This document shows positions 10,508-23,351 of a DNA stretch of 64,000 nucleotides, piece by piece. Source of the DNA: Warburgia ugandensis (taxonomy: Eukaryota > Streptophyta > Magnoliopsida > Canellales > Canellaceae); the NCBI GenBank assembly GCA_035236585.1, contig CP141132.1, positions 44,023,880 through 44,087,879 of the forward strand, read 5' to 3'. Position numbers and translations under genes: made by a program. Under the pieces are notes generated by a model. That model worked only from the letters and a program-made list of their open reading frames with translations, did not search any database and was not told where the DNA came from. Numbering within the stretch: position 1 is the stretch's first letter; each line of letters opens with the position of its first letter.

Positions 10508-12000
10508 AAAAGTAGGAATTATCATACTGGGGTTGTTGATATTCCTCAGTATTTTTCTTAATGAGCATATCCATTTGACTATCCATTCCATCCATCCTAG
10601 TTATTATCTTATCCCACTTACCAATTATCTTATCCAATTTATTGGACAGATCAAGAGTATATCTTGTTTGGGTCTCATTTCCATCCTCATGAGGTATTCC
10701 CTTAGGACTAAAATAGTAGCATAATGGTATTTTATCCCCTTCTTGATAGGCTATTGTACTCAACTTTGTATACAACAAAACTAATCTATATATAAAAGGC
10801 ATGAGTACATTTTGTTTTTAGTATGAATCGAAAAACCCTAACGATATGAAACCTAAATGCTAGTCCTAAGCTAAACAATTCACAATCGAGCCCTAGTATC
10901 TAGTAATCAAGCAATGTCTTGATTATCTTTTCTTAGTTCATAGGTGTAGCTTCTTAGAACTAAATCTTGATAGATCCTCCTCCTATCTAAATTTAACTAC
11001 TTCTTACCAGTTAGGTTCTGCTCGAAAGTGGTTAATGCAATCCTTGTGTTAGGAGGCATTTAGACCTCAACTAATGTCAAAGGAAGGTATGGGAAAATCA
11101 CTTAGATTTTAAGACACCCACTATAACCATAGTGCTAAGAAGATACTAGAGTGACAATAGATCTCATCCTTTTAAAAGGGTCCTATGAGTTCGATACCCT
11201 AAGTCTCTTACTACTTGATTTTAATTACGTTCAAGGGTTGAGATCACAACATACAAGGATGTTGATTGAATCTTAGGTGGGTAAAGGAGCTAGTGATCAA
11301 ATTCAATCCTTATCTTATAAGGGTTCCTAAGGGGCCCTTACTAGCATTAATTCCATTCTACAATAAAGTTATAACAATGCAAAACAGAAAGCAAACTAAT
11401 GCCTACATATATGCTACTTAACAAAGGTCTGGCACCTCAACAGATAGGACACTATAACCATGCAGCCTATTCTTTAGTTAGAGCTCAAGTTAACCTTTGT
11501 TAAATAGGTGCACAACTAATGCAACAATCCTGAGTAAAGATGCAACAATTATCAATGAATGGTCCTAATCTGTATGAACTATACTAACATCCAAATGCAA
11601 ATTATCCTAAAAGTTAAAATTTGAGTCAGGGATGCTCATAGTGAGAGATTTAATGATGATCAGGTGTGGGCTACCATACCCCACACTTACCCTGTATTAT
11701 TACAACCCATTTAAAATTAAATAATAAAGTAATTGCAAATTATAATAGGCTTCAATACAAGTTTCACTCAAATCCTAATTTAGGAAAGCAATAAAACCTA
11801 ATCTAAGATGATGAAGTAGTGGCCCATAGCATTGTTGCTACTCCTTTGCAAATTTCTCTCACATGAAAATCAAAGAAATATGGTTAATATGCAAAAAATA
11901 GCAAATATATGCAAAAATATAGGAAAAACATTAATCTAATGCTCCTTAAACCTAGATTAGAGGAAAATAACCTAAAGTATGGAACATTGCACAATTTGTT
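10508..12000 (-). pseudogene. T1 leader and gag fragment, broken
   Basis: Minus-strand region from the primer site into gag. The part at about 10503-10802 has a lysine- and aspartate-rich stretch with K-L-D-K-I and M-D-G-M-D that resembles the gag segment after the main capsid-like domain; T3 has a counterpart near 46420-46500. The leader at about 10810-12000 aligns by eye with 47200-47900 in T3 and 59530-60140 in T4. Shared points include the ccttatcttataagggttcct segment near 11310 and the gcaaactaatgcctacatatatg segment near 11390. The main gag domain seen in T3 is not recognisable here. The copy is broken. Confidence 0.65.
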
Positions 12001-12023
12001 GCAACTCTCGGGCTATGGCGCCA
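12001..12023 (-). other. T1 primer-binding site (tRNA-Asp-like)
   Basis: The minus strand reads TGGCGCCATAGCCCGAGAG from 12023 downward, six bases inside the LTR edge at 12030. Plant Athila/Tat elements commonly use TGGCGCCGTTGCCGGGGA, complementary to the 3' end of tRNA-Asp. The first seven bases match exactly and the rest is diverged. This fixes the minus-strand orientation of T1 and makes 12030-19570 its 5' LTR. Confidence 0.75.
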
Positions 12024-14817
12024 AAAGCTTGTTGTTGTTTTAAATGAAACTCATAAGTGCATGAATCATTTGTAATATAGTACGCTAGTGAGGTCGATCC
12101 CATGAGGAGTTGAACTAATGTGATGCTAGTGGTCCCGACTTTAAACTATCTAACCTAGCCAAAATTCAAGTGATTTTTTTTTTACATAAATTAAGAATGA
12201 AAATTAAAACATGAAATTGGAAACTAGGCAAAAACAAGAAATATGCTAAATGGTAAACTTTCCTAAAACATGCACTTTCTAAAATTAAAACTTCTAATTT
12301 TATGATTTTCCTAACTAAAAACTTTCCTAAAATGCAATTTGTCAACATTTGTAAATTAAATTTCCTAAAATGAAATTAACAACTAATCTATGAGAAATGT
12401 GCTTTAAGAAATTACTTCCCTAATATTCAAAACTAAGAAAACTAAGCAACCAAATCAACTATTTTAACAAGTGTGATAAAACTAATTACTTTCCAACTAA
12501 CTAAGATGCAACTGATGGAATCTAACTACAACTAAAAGAAGGAAATAAATTAAAGCATCACTAAAAACGATCAAAGGAAAACTATTCAAATAACATACAT
12601 GTAACCATGGAATGATATACATGATTCATTGGATAGGAGTAGATTTAATCAACTACTTTGGAAACCTAAGCATACAATCTATTTTTAACATTAACTAAGC
12701 TATCTAAAAATCTAATTGGGCTCTTGAAAAATAAATTGAACATGATCTTATGGTGCTGGAAATTAACATACACCATTCTTGCAAAGAAATTCCAGCAGTA
12801 AGGTAATTAAAACATTCAATGAATAGAACATATAAAACATGGAATTAATCACTTATAACACACTCAAACATTTAATAACAAAGATAATTTACTGTTTGAC
12901 ACAAACATGAATTGAAATTTCCAACTAACTTCATTGAATCACATCCAAAAAATCATCAGCATAACACTCCTTACATGTAATCCAAATCTGAAATTAAAAT
13001 GCTATTACAATTATGTTCACTTAATCTTAATTACTCCTTAATTACAAGCCAAATTCTTCTTCAATTGTTCCAACATTAATCATTAGAAAATCCTATGGAA
13101 AACTAAGGCAACAACCAATGGAACTTAACTAACCAAAGCTGGAAAATCAAGAGGGCTGAAAGAGAATAAAGATGCAATGAAAGATGAAGAACAAAACTAG
13201 ATTCAATTTGACTTCCTTTGGCTGTAACTCTAACGGAAAATCATCCTTGAGTCTTAGTTTTAAAAGCAAGGAAGGATAAAGGAAAACAAGGCAAACTAGC
13301 ATGAAAAGAATTAAAGTAAACAAGAGAAGAAGTTGAACTAACCTTTGAAGGAAAAATCACATGACCTAGGTGTGGAACACTTGAAGAATTATCTCACACC
13401 TTAGGAAAAGAAGTGGTAGCCACTCAAACAAAGGAAATGCAAACCAAAAAGATAGAGAAGGATGATCTAGGAAGAGGACATCCTCCTCTAAGTGGAGGAG
13501 GCATCTTTTTCCTAAGTGGAAAAGTGTGTATTTAGCTTAAGTTTTGGAATGGTTTTATAAGTCTTCTCCTATTTTGCCCAGGGTAACCTAATACCAAGGT
13601 GTGGTGTGGATTAAGGTATTTTAAATTGAATGGCTAGGATTAGGAAATGGGTAGACATCAAATAGGAAAGTGTGGAAGGGAGTTTGCTGCCTTAAGTATG
13701 GGAGTAGGTGGGAGATGCCACCTTTTTGGGAAGGGGCATCTTCCCCCTTCCAAACTCATTGAAACCTTTAGGAAATAGGAAAGTGTGTGGGGATTGGTTG
13801 GGAAAGAGGTGGAGAGATTTGGTTGGGAAGTTTCCTAAGAGGTCAAATGAGATAGAGTTTTGGAAATTCGTAGTGCATCTTAATGGTGAGGTGGAAATTA
13901 AACAAAAAAAGTAGGGAAAAGTGAGAAAACACTAAAAATGGAAGGCTCTTATCCAATTGGTCCACATGTCATCTTATTCTAATAGGTTTTCTTTAATTAT
14001 CTTCAAAATATCTCATGGATAAATATCTTGAATCTCCTCCAATCCTAGCTTTTCATTTAGCTTAGTTTGATAGCTCACTTTGAAGGCCCCATTGGCTAAG
14101 CTTCATCACTGGCTTAGGAAGTTTCCTTTTCTTGATTTCTTGATTTGTATGGTTTGGCTTGAATTCCTTAGCTTGCCACCTTATTTCATGGCTTATATGG
14201 CTAAGGTGGCTTAAGTGGCTTCCATGCAAAGGCAGTGGGAATGTGTAATAACCCCAAATTTTGTAATTGATTGAGAAAATCAATAAAGTTTGAGTTTCAA
14301 AAATTTCGAGCTAGAATATTAGGGTTATTTCGAATGTACTTCTTATAGAAGTATAATCAAGGGATGAGACATGTATAATTGAAATTGAACTCAGCAAACC
14401 CTTCAAAATGACTATAAGTACAACAAATTTTGAATTTGGATGAAAAATCCTTAATTTTCTTTATTTTATGGACAAAAGGGTAAAATAGTAATTTTACCCA
14501 ATATCAAAATCCGAGACATCGAAATTTAGAATGTGCTGAGAAATACAAATCCAATGCCATTAAGTACTCTCAATTCTGAGATCATGGGAATAAACCCTAA
14601 TTTTTTTATACATAAAGGGCAAAATGGACTTTTTACACTGTGGGGCCCACAAGGGACCTAAAAAGGGATCCTATGGCCAGCCCACATGAAATAATGGGTC
14701 AAAACCCTACCAGATAGTCTTGGGGAAAAAGGTGGAGGTGGAGAATCCAATGCTAAATAAATAATAAAGAATAAACCATAATCATTACACATAATCATGA
14801 AAAAAAGACCAAAAATG

Positions 14818-14973
14818 CCTACAAATACACCCCCAAAAATCCTCTAAAAATGTTCATAAAATTCCCAAAAAATTATCTTGACTTTCCCTGCAAAACTAGA
14901 CATAGATCCATTCCCAAAATCCCAAAACTCCCAAAAGATCTCTCTCTCTTTCATTTTCTCTCTCCTCTCTCTA
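14818..14973 (+). promoter_or_regulatory. Weak TATA-like site and CT-rich leader in Tekay solo LTR
   Basis: At 14818-14834 a cctacaaatacaccccc segment stands where the intact Tekay LTRs have a clean TATA box (33519-33528). It is followed about 110 bases on by a CT repeat at 14941-14973. The arrangement matches the other Tekay-type LTRs. The site is probably a decayed promoter; this is inferred. Confidence 0.5.
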
Positions 14974-16030
14974 GATTGGAACAAGAGACCTTAATTCAAT
15001 TAGGCACTCTATTCCAGGTCAAATATCACAGATCTCACTATCTAAAATCTCCTACCATACCGTAGCTACAAAAGGCCCCAAGAAATTTCGAGATCCAACG
15101 GTTTAAACAACGAAAATCACAAGATAAGTGGATCTTGGGCTATCTTATCATCAAAACTAGTATTCTCTTAAATTGGACTATATAACCAACGCTTTTCTCC
15201 AATCAAGTAGGTGGAACTACTTCCTAGACATATTTATTATTGTTTGATGAAAATTTTATTTTACTGTAATTTGATTTGGGTGAAAAATTGTAAAAAATAA
15301 AGTAAATATTAGAACCTTCAAATCATGATGATTGGGGGCTCAAATAGAAAATCTAACCCTTCCAATCGATCGAGAAGTGTCCAAAATCCCTAGGGTAATT
15401 TTTTATATGAAATTCTATTAAGTTTTGGGCCCTCAATTGAAAGGGATTGATTGGACGGTTCAGAACGGACTATCCGATCTCCTGATCGAATCGGGGTCCC
15501 TAGGAGGGGGTGCGAAATGCCATACAAAAAAGCTGCATGCGGCAGCGTTTTCACACGCGCCCGACGTCATCGCAACGAAATGACTGCACGTAAGCTACGA
15601 TCCCAGGTGGGAGCGTTTGTCGTGCGCCCCAGTGATGAGCGTGCGACGACTAGAGCGTTCCCCCCAAATGTTCCACGCGAACAATCTGAGCTGTCCATTC
15701 TGATGGGCGCATATCAGATTTAGGCCCTAGGAATGGACTGTGAACTTCGAAATTCAATTCAGGAGTCATATGAACTCCAAATTGAGATCGGAAAGAAGCT
15801 ATGGAAAGCTTACAACCTCTAGTTTCTTATGAAATAATAAAATGGAGGAAATATCTCATGAAACTTTTTGCATTTAGAAAATAAGTTTTGAATTTCCAAG
15901 ATCTTCAAGAACTTAGGTGATCAGATCTTGGTAATCTGTTTTAATAATGATATACTATTGAAATAAAGTGATATTTATGGTTTATTTGGACATATCTGAG
16001 ATATATTAAGGGATCTACCCTTTATGGTAG

Positions 16031-16355
16031 AAAACCCCTAAAATACAAAGGGACCCACTTGATCAATGAGATCAAGTGTGATCGGAACCTTGGGATGGAT
16101 TGAATGAATGTTAATATGATGAAATCTAGGGAGATCATGGATTGAATATGAAAAAAATGAAGCAATATGATCTTGGACCTTAATAAAGAAAAACTCTAAA
16201 AAATACAAAGGGACCCACTTGATCAATGAGATCAAGTGTGATCAGATCCTTGGGATGGATTGAATGAATATTAATATGATGAAATCTAAGGAGATCATGT
16301 ATTGAATATGACAAAAACAAAGCAATATGATCTTTGGACCTTAATGAAGAAAAAC
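16031..16355. repeat. 160-bp tandem duplication inside Tekay solo LTR
   Basis: Two units, 16031-16190 and 16191 to about 16355, both contain the segment aaatacaaagggacccactt (16041 and 16201). They share a further gatggattgaatgaat segment. The intact Tekay LTRs have a single unit near 32080-32230 and 44080-44230, so the duplication is private to this copy. The two units have since diverged at several positions. Confidence 0.9.
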
Positions 16356-19300
16356 CCCTAAATGTAATTAAAACCCTTGATTAAAAGGAAAAGATCTAAG
16401 ATCTAATGGTTGGATCATAAGTAAAGGTTTCTAAAAATATTAATGTAATTAGTTTCATTTTCTATTAATTGATAATAACATTGTTAATGTGATTTATGTT
16501 ATAAAGCATGCTAGTGCAACTTTTAGACTTTAGCATGATATGTGATTAGATTGTTATATTAGGTTGCTAGATTTAATTATCTTAGGGGCATGTTAGTGTG
16601 ATTTTATGCAAGTGTAACTTAGGACCAAGTTAGTATGATTTTATGCCATTGTAACTTAAGACCATGCTAGGATTTCATGTAAGACTATACTATAGTATGA
16701 AATTGTACCTTAGGTTCATGTTAGTTTAAATTGAGTTATTAAGGTATATTAGTTGAAAATCATGCTAGTGTAATCTTAAGTACCTTGTATCATTATCATT
16801 AAGTTGTTCAATTATGTAGTGTTATACTTTGAATTTATAATTCAATTATGGTTAAATTTCATTAGTAGATCTACTTGTTATGAAGAGCATAAAATACCAA
16901 AAATGGAATCTCATGAGAAAGTAGAGTTTCATGAAATAAATAAGAGTGGATTATTCTGGACTTAATTAGTAAGGGCTATAGTTAATAGGACAATATAAGG
17001 ATTATCAAATCCTTTGCCCAAACTAGGAGAATAATAAATGCCATGAATGACATTGTGAATGTTCATGGACTTAATTAAAATCAATTAGAAAGAGTACTTA
17101 GGGTCAACATGCTGATAGGAACCTTATGAAAGGTTGACCTAAGGTCACTCTAGTGAATGTTGAACATAATGGTTAAAGGGGTTGTCTAATAGAGCCTCGC
17201 TCTTCTCCTACCTTCCGTTGACATATGTGAGGTCTAAAAGCCTCCTTACATGAGGATTGAAGTAACCACTTTGTGTTCACCCATTCGGCTAGTAAGCCTT
17301 AGTCAATTGAAAATAAGAGGAGGAGTCTAGACTTAAGCTGAAATAAGTTACCTTCAACCAGCAAAACATTAACTGGTTGAATAATAATAGTAAGAGCATA
17401 AAAGGTTAGTAAATTATCTAACCCTAATAAAAACTGTAAGTAAGATAAGGATGATCAAACAAGATCCATTAGATCTTGAATGATCAAGAACAATAAGAAT
17501 GAGAACATTGTATTGTATTTAGTATGCATGTTATAGATCAAATCTAGTTCATTAGAATAGATAATCCAAACCCTTGATCAAAGATGATTCAAGGAAGGAA
17601 ACCAAGATCATCCTCCTTAGGGATGATCCAATAACTGAACTTAGATCAAAGAAGAACTAGATGATAAAAGATCTAGGACCTTGATCTTTATCAACAAGTG
17701 TAGATTGTCAATCAAAAGATCTATGAAAGATCAAGATCAAGGAGATGGACACACAAAGACTTAGAGATAAAAAATACTTACATATGAATGATTTAAAGAT
17801 CATTCTAAACATCAGATCTAGTGATCAACGAGATTGTTCATAATTTATATGTATTGACAGTATGTATGGATGTACAGATTATATACATCAGTCAGGATCA
17901 TAGAAGATCTGGGAAAAGGGATCACTACTTGAAGGTAGGAGGATTTGATGAATGCATTTACATGGGATGTACATGATTGAACCCATGACCTTATGTTGAC
18001 AAGAGTAATGCTAATACTTGTATCAAATCCCCAGAAACCCTTATGATCCAACCAAGCACATATAAAATGGTTAAGGACTAGACTCTAAGTGAATAGGGAA
18101 TTAGAAGATATTTCAGCCTTAAGTAAATAGACAGATTGTATGATATGTATGAAATCTATTTTATATGCAAGCTTGGAGGCTTGTGATTTTGTTTTAATAG
18201 GCATAAGCCTAGAGGGATGCTATGTTGGGGAAGTTATGAGGGTTTGGCCACCCGCCTCTTGAAATTTCATGATTTGATGATACCTTGCCCTATGAGAGGC
18301 TAAAAGTAAGTTGGGTGGGACAATTATGGGAAGGCCACCACTGTGAAAGTCCTATCTCCCCATACAGGCAGTGACATAATATTTTCCATCGTGGTATCAG
18401 TGGTGAACAGGGTAGTTATCCGAGCGTGCTAGTATGGATCAGATTGTAGCATGGTAGCCCTTTGATTATTTTACACTATGAAGCATATGAGAGTAGGCAT
18501 AGTGAAATGCCTTATGTTTTAGCATAATGAAATGCTAGGTAATTATATATTACCAATATTTCTCAAGAAGGAAAATTCCCAGTGAAGGATTAGCTAAAAT
18601 ACTGTATTCTCATAATGGAAAGAATTGATCAACTTAGTTGGGAATAATATTTGACTACTTTCATAAATTTAATTGATTTACCCATGTATAGTATGTATGT
18701 GGATGCACATATATTACAAAGTAAAGAGTAGAGACATGAATATGTTTAGGGATAACGGGATTATGAAGTATTAGAATTATATTGTCAATTATTATGCTTC
18801 TTGAATCCCCTACCAAACATTGCTTGCTGAGATATTGTAAATGTTGCAATATCTTAGATACAGGGAAGGAGAGTTAGGAGCTCAAGACGATAGAAGACTT
18901 GGAGAGAATAATCTTCAAGGTATACCCCTTGAAGACATGTATTTTTCTTTGTTTGAGAGTGTTATATTGTAATGAGAGTTTCATTGTATGGTGAGCTTTG
19001 AGTTTTGGATTATGTAATTTGGACAAGTATTGTAATAGATTTGGCTGTACTGTGAACCACAGGATGGATTTTGGAATTTAATAAAAGTATATTCCTTCAA
19101 TGAAATTTTATCTTGTACAAAGTTCTACTTATGTTATTTGGGTCATCATAGAATGCATGGCTTACTTCCTAACCCACGTTGGCCACCTTTAACTGCTTTA
19201 ATCACATCCATTACTAGTCCACAAGGTGCTCTTGACCTTTGGTTTCATGTTGAAGTGATGATTTTGAGGCTTTGACTTAATCTTTTGATCTTGGTATTTA

Positions 19301-19570
19301 ATTTCATCCCAATCAATCTTACCTTTGGGTCACCATCTTACTTCCTACAAAAGGTGAAAAACCCTAATTAAATATTAGAAAAACATGATTAATAACATAC
19401 TTACTTTGGATTAGCTTCTAGACCTACAAAATATCAAAATTTTGGGGTATAGTATAGGTTAAAAATGCATGTGTTACAAATTTTGGTCTAAAAACCCTAA
19501 TTTACCCCTATAATTTATAACACATGGGTAACTAATTGGGTGGTTTTTATCCAAAATTAAACATTTATCA

Positions 19571-21546
19571 AACCTCTTTGCCATTGTGTGATATTATGTG
19601 TCCTAAAAGAATGCCACTTTTTAGCACAAAGTGACATTTTTCCTAATTCAACACAAGATTTTTCTCTTGACAACTTCTTAATACCAAGTCTAGGTTGGTC
19701 AAACATTCTTCAAAAGATGACCCAAATACTGAAAAGTCATTCATAAAAACCTCCAAGAACTTTTCAACCATAGCTGAAAATATACTCATCATACACCTTT
19801 GAAATGCTGTAGGAGCACAAAGGTTCCAAAAGGACAAGTGTAGGTGGTCTTCTCTCAGACCTCTGGTGTTATGGGAATATGGTTATAACTAAAATACCCA
19901 TCAAGAAAATATTAATACTCATGTTTGGCTAACCGTTCTAGCATTTGTTCAATAAATAGGAGAGGAAAGTAGTGTTTCCTAGTGACCTATTTCAATTTTT
20001 GGTAGTCTATACTTCTATACACACTTTTCACCTAGTGGTCATGTGCGTGGGAACTAACTCATTTTCATCATTCTTGACTATTGTGACATAAAATTTCTTA
20101 GGTACAACTTGAACTAGGCTAACCTAAGAGCTAGCAAATATGGGATATACAATACAAACATGTAATAGCTTCAACACCTTTGCTCTTACTACTTCCTTCA
20201 TATGAGGGTTAAACCACCTTTTCATTTCCTTAATTGGTTTGGCGTTGTCCTCAAAATGGATAGATGGCTGGACTTATTCCCTTAATATCTACTATTGACC
20301 ACCCTATAACCATCTTATGTTCTCTGAGAATATTAAGTATCTTACCTTCATACTCTTCATCTAAATTAGGCTCGTTGACTACAAGTAGGGTCATAGATGG
20401 ACCTAAAAACATATATTTGAAACTATCATGAAATGATTTTATCTCAAGAGTAGGGGGTTTCTCAGTAGTTGGAAAATTGGTAGTGTTAGGAAATATAAGT
20501 GGCTCCACTTTAGCTTTCCATTTAGAAGTGTCTAATACAAGTAAAGTATTTAGTAGTGCATTCACTTCATTAGTGGAATTGTCTATATCAAAATTCTAAT
20601 TAAAATGAGATAGACACAATACAAGTGGATCACAGTTGGAGATGTAAGAAGGGTATCATGGACAAGACTCTGAATCATATTGACTTCAAAAGAATCTATG
20701 AAATGTAGATGTTGTTTGGCATTAAAGACATTAAGCTTAATTTTCTTGTTACTAAAAGACAATTTAATAATTCAATTCCTATAATCAATGATCACGTTAG
20801 AGGTGGCCAAAAATGACCATCCCAAAATGACAAGAATTTAACTACTAGGATTTGAGATAGGGTGGGTATCTAAGATAAGAAAGTCTATAGGAATGAAAAC
20901 TTATCAAATTCACTAGTACATCCATAGACTTCTTAGTGACCTATCTTCTAATTGCAGTGTGGTAGTAGTCAGTTTCATCTAGCCCAAACCTAGTTGCACA
21001 TAGACTGAACATGGCAATAGGTTTACACTAGCCCCTAAGTCAAGCAATGCCCTATCAATTGGGTGTCCCCCTATCACACATGATATAGTAGGGCACCTCA
21101 GATCTCTATACTTCTATAGAATTTTGTTCTATATAATCAAGCTCACTTGCTTGGTGAGAAAAAATTTGTTTAGAACATTAAGCCTTCACTTCCATGTGCA
21201 AAGATCCTTCAGAAATTTAGCATAAGAAGGTATTTCTTTACTGGTGTTAAGTAATGGAATGTTGATGTTAACCTATTTTAACACATATATTATCTAATGA
21301 AAATTGAAACTTTTCCTTGACAATTTATGTCATTGAGGATAGGGAGCCTTGGGAATATATGGTGCTTCATGAAGGGCTTCAGAGGAAGAGGGAGATGGTT
21401 GAGCCTTCTCTTTACGCTCTTGAGATTTTATATGCTTCTCCTTTTCCTCAATTACTGGGGACTCATTAGTTATGCCTACCTTATTATCAATATGGTTTTC
21501 ACTCCTAAGGAAGCAATTGATTTGGCTTGTTCTTGAAACTTTTGGT
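19571..21546 (-). pseudogene. T2 gag end, protease and reverse transcriptase piece (Athila/Tat type), broken
   Basis: Minus-strand fossil. From right to left it shows the end of gag (about 21200-21546), an aspartic protease region (about 20870-21130, with a D-R-A-L-L-D-L-G-A-S-V-N-L-L-P-like segment typical of Athila/Tat), the spacer (20251-20565) and reverse transcriptase to 19571. The block at 19643-19837 carries the F-x-D-F-x-V-F-G-S-S-F-E-E-C-L segment and an L-V-L-N segment of this lineage. T1 is inserted in it at 19570/19571. It aligns with 50000-51438 in T4 at roughly 85-88 percent identity by eye. It is broken in many places. The rest would lie left of T1, outside the window. Confidence 0.8.
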
Positions 21547-23351
21547 TGTTGTGATGTTTTAAATACTCAGAAGAGCACGAATCTATTATTATATAGCATG
21601 TTAGTGAGGTCGAACCCATGAGAAATTGAATAAGTTGTGTGTTTCTATGGGCCTTTACTAAAACTACTTAACCTAACCAAAGAGGGTAAGTTTTTAACCT
21701 AAACTACGAATTAAATCAACATGGAAACAAAACATAAATTTAGAACATGGCATATGTAAATAAAAGTAAACAAACTAATGCAGAAGCTTTCCTTAAACTA
21801 TTCTAGAATGCAACCAAATTTATGCTAGGATCAAATGGACCTAAGTGTGATCTCACTAACTAGAACAAAGTGATGAGTATTGACTAATGAATTGTATGTA
21901 GAAAATCTAACCCAAAACAATGCAAGGAAATCAAGATAACATGAAGTAAATGAAACATAAACTAAGAGAGGAATGAAATCACCAATTAATCCAATAAATC
22001 ACTCAATAGCCTTGCATAAGATCACGAGGGAGGTGTGTGTGATGCCTAAGATGATGAAGCATGCAATTAATTCTATTAGAATTAAGATCATGTAATCCTA
22101 AGCATTAACTCCCTAAATGGATCAAGTAAACATGAGGATGTAATGAAGAATTATACTATTAAAAGTGCATAAAATATCTAACCTACCATTTACCAACCCT
22201 TCACCAAACTTTCCACAAACTTCAACCAAAACTCCTCAAAACCATGCACCTATCCCATGTTTTGTGTGCATGGAATCAAGTGGGTTTGTTTGATTTTGAT
22301 GCTTGGTTGAGATGTATTTTGACTAGCAACTATGAATTGCTTGAATGATAAACTAATAAACTATATGAAGGCACATGTATTTAAACAAATAATCATATAA
22401 AAACAACTCAAGAGAACATTCACCAACAAAGATTGAATCAAGACTTATCAACATTTATTTCATTCAAAGAGAATTTTACAAGGATGGTGCGCACTATTCA
22501 TGGGATGTGTGCACCATGATTACATCATATAATACTCACGTTAAACTTCGATACAATCCTTTAATACCTCTTAGGCCAGTAAGCATGATATTCATGGGTA
22601 ATCCAATAGAGAGAAATGGTGAATATTGAAGAATGCTAAGGAAAAACAAGCTAGAAAAGGATAGAATTCAAGGACTTATGAAATGTAAAGAAGAAAATAA
22701 CTTGGGTTGAATCAAGGAATCAAAGAGGAACAATGAAAGATATTAATGTGAAAAGCTTGAACAAAGCAATGGAAAAAGTTGTGAAGAGCAAGCGAGGAGA
22801 GTGGGAGAGTTTCCTTCTTAGGATTGATGTCTTCCCCCTTCCAAAACTAATTTTGTATGGTCCTACTTGGTGGCTTAATACACTTCAATTTTTAATAAGA
22901 TAGCCTCCTATAAGTAAGGAAGAGATGATGTGTGGTGAGGTGGCCTTTGGATCAACTTTTGATGGTAAGCTGATGGACTCTATGGGTGACATGTGTGGCA
23001 TCTTAAATGGGGGATGGGAAGCCACTTTCTTAGGGATTTGGCATGGAATTCCGAGCTCCCTTTGTATCTCACGTGGAGTCCCTAGGATTTAGAGGAGATG
23101 GACAGATAAGATAGAGATGGTGAGGGAGACAAGGATAGGATGATAAGGTGGAGTGTGGTGGATATCTAGGTGCTTTCTTAAGGGAGACATTTTCTACCCA
23201 TGCAAGTGCCCACCCCCTACAAATTATCAAATATTTAATTTATTAGGTCAAAAATTCATGTGTTATAATTTTTGGCCAAAAACCCTAATTTAATGCCATA
23301 ACACATGGACAATTAATTAGGTGATTTTTATACAATTTTGGATAGTCATCA
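21547..23351 (-). repeat. Athila-like LTR (family A), 3' LTR of T3
   Basis: On its own strand it starts TGATGACTATCC right after a GTGGGGCG polypurine-like tract, and ends in a tail like that of 51439. It therefore serves as the 3' LTR of the internal region at 23352-29233. It is 1805 bp, shorter than the roughly 2.6-kb family length. The outer (left) flank is ttggt at 21542-21546 within T2 gag. The LTR at 51439-53203 has the same left flank. In one hand-aligned stretch of about 285 bases, 21547-23351 and 51439-53203 differ by about 12 percent. Confidence 0.82.

Larger units (their letters stand above)
14244..19150 (+). repeat. Solo LTR, Tekay family (4907 bp)
   Basis: It starts tgtaataacccc and ends gggtcatcata, with the perfect 5-bp duplication gaatg at 14239-14243 and 19151-19155. 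It is homologous over its length to the two LTRs of the Tekay element (29239-34105 and 41236-46096) in the opposite orientation, but clearly more diverged from them than they are from each other. Landmarks are a TATA-like site and CT-rich leader (14818-14973), a CpG-dense block at about 15450-15720 and a 160-bp tandem duplication from 16031. It was inserted into the T1 5' LTR. No internal domain remains. Confidence 0.93.
12030..19570 (-). repeat. T1 5' LTR (Athila-like, family A), split by a solo LTR
   Basis: The LTR occupies 12030-14243 and 19156-19570 (about 2.6 kb), interrupted by the solo LTR at 14244-19150. On its own strand it starts TGATAAATGTTT and ends in the aacaacaaca motif. It is homologous to 1-1972 (opposite strand), 21547-23351 and 51439-53203. 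A possible TATA element lies near 13551-13561 on the minus strand. Its outer edge at 19570 lies inside reverse transcriptase sequence of T2, which dates T1 as younger than T2. The matching target duplication is outside the window. Confidence 0.82.

Noticed and set aside
15451-15723. 90-residue open frame with many arginines
   Set aside because: Same CpG-dense LTR block on the solo LTR. It reads on the opposite strand relative to the LTR from the frames at 32676 and 44673, and shows no domain.
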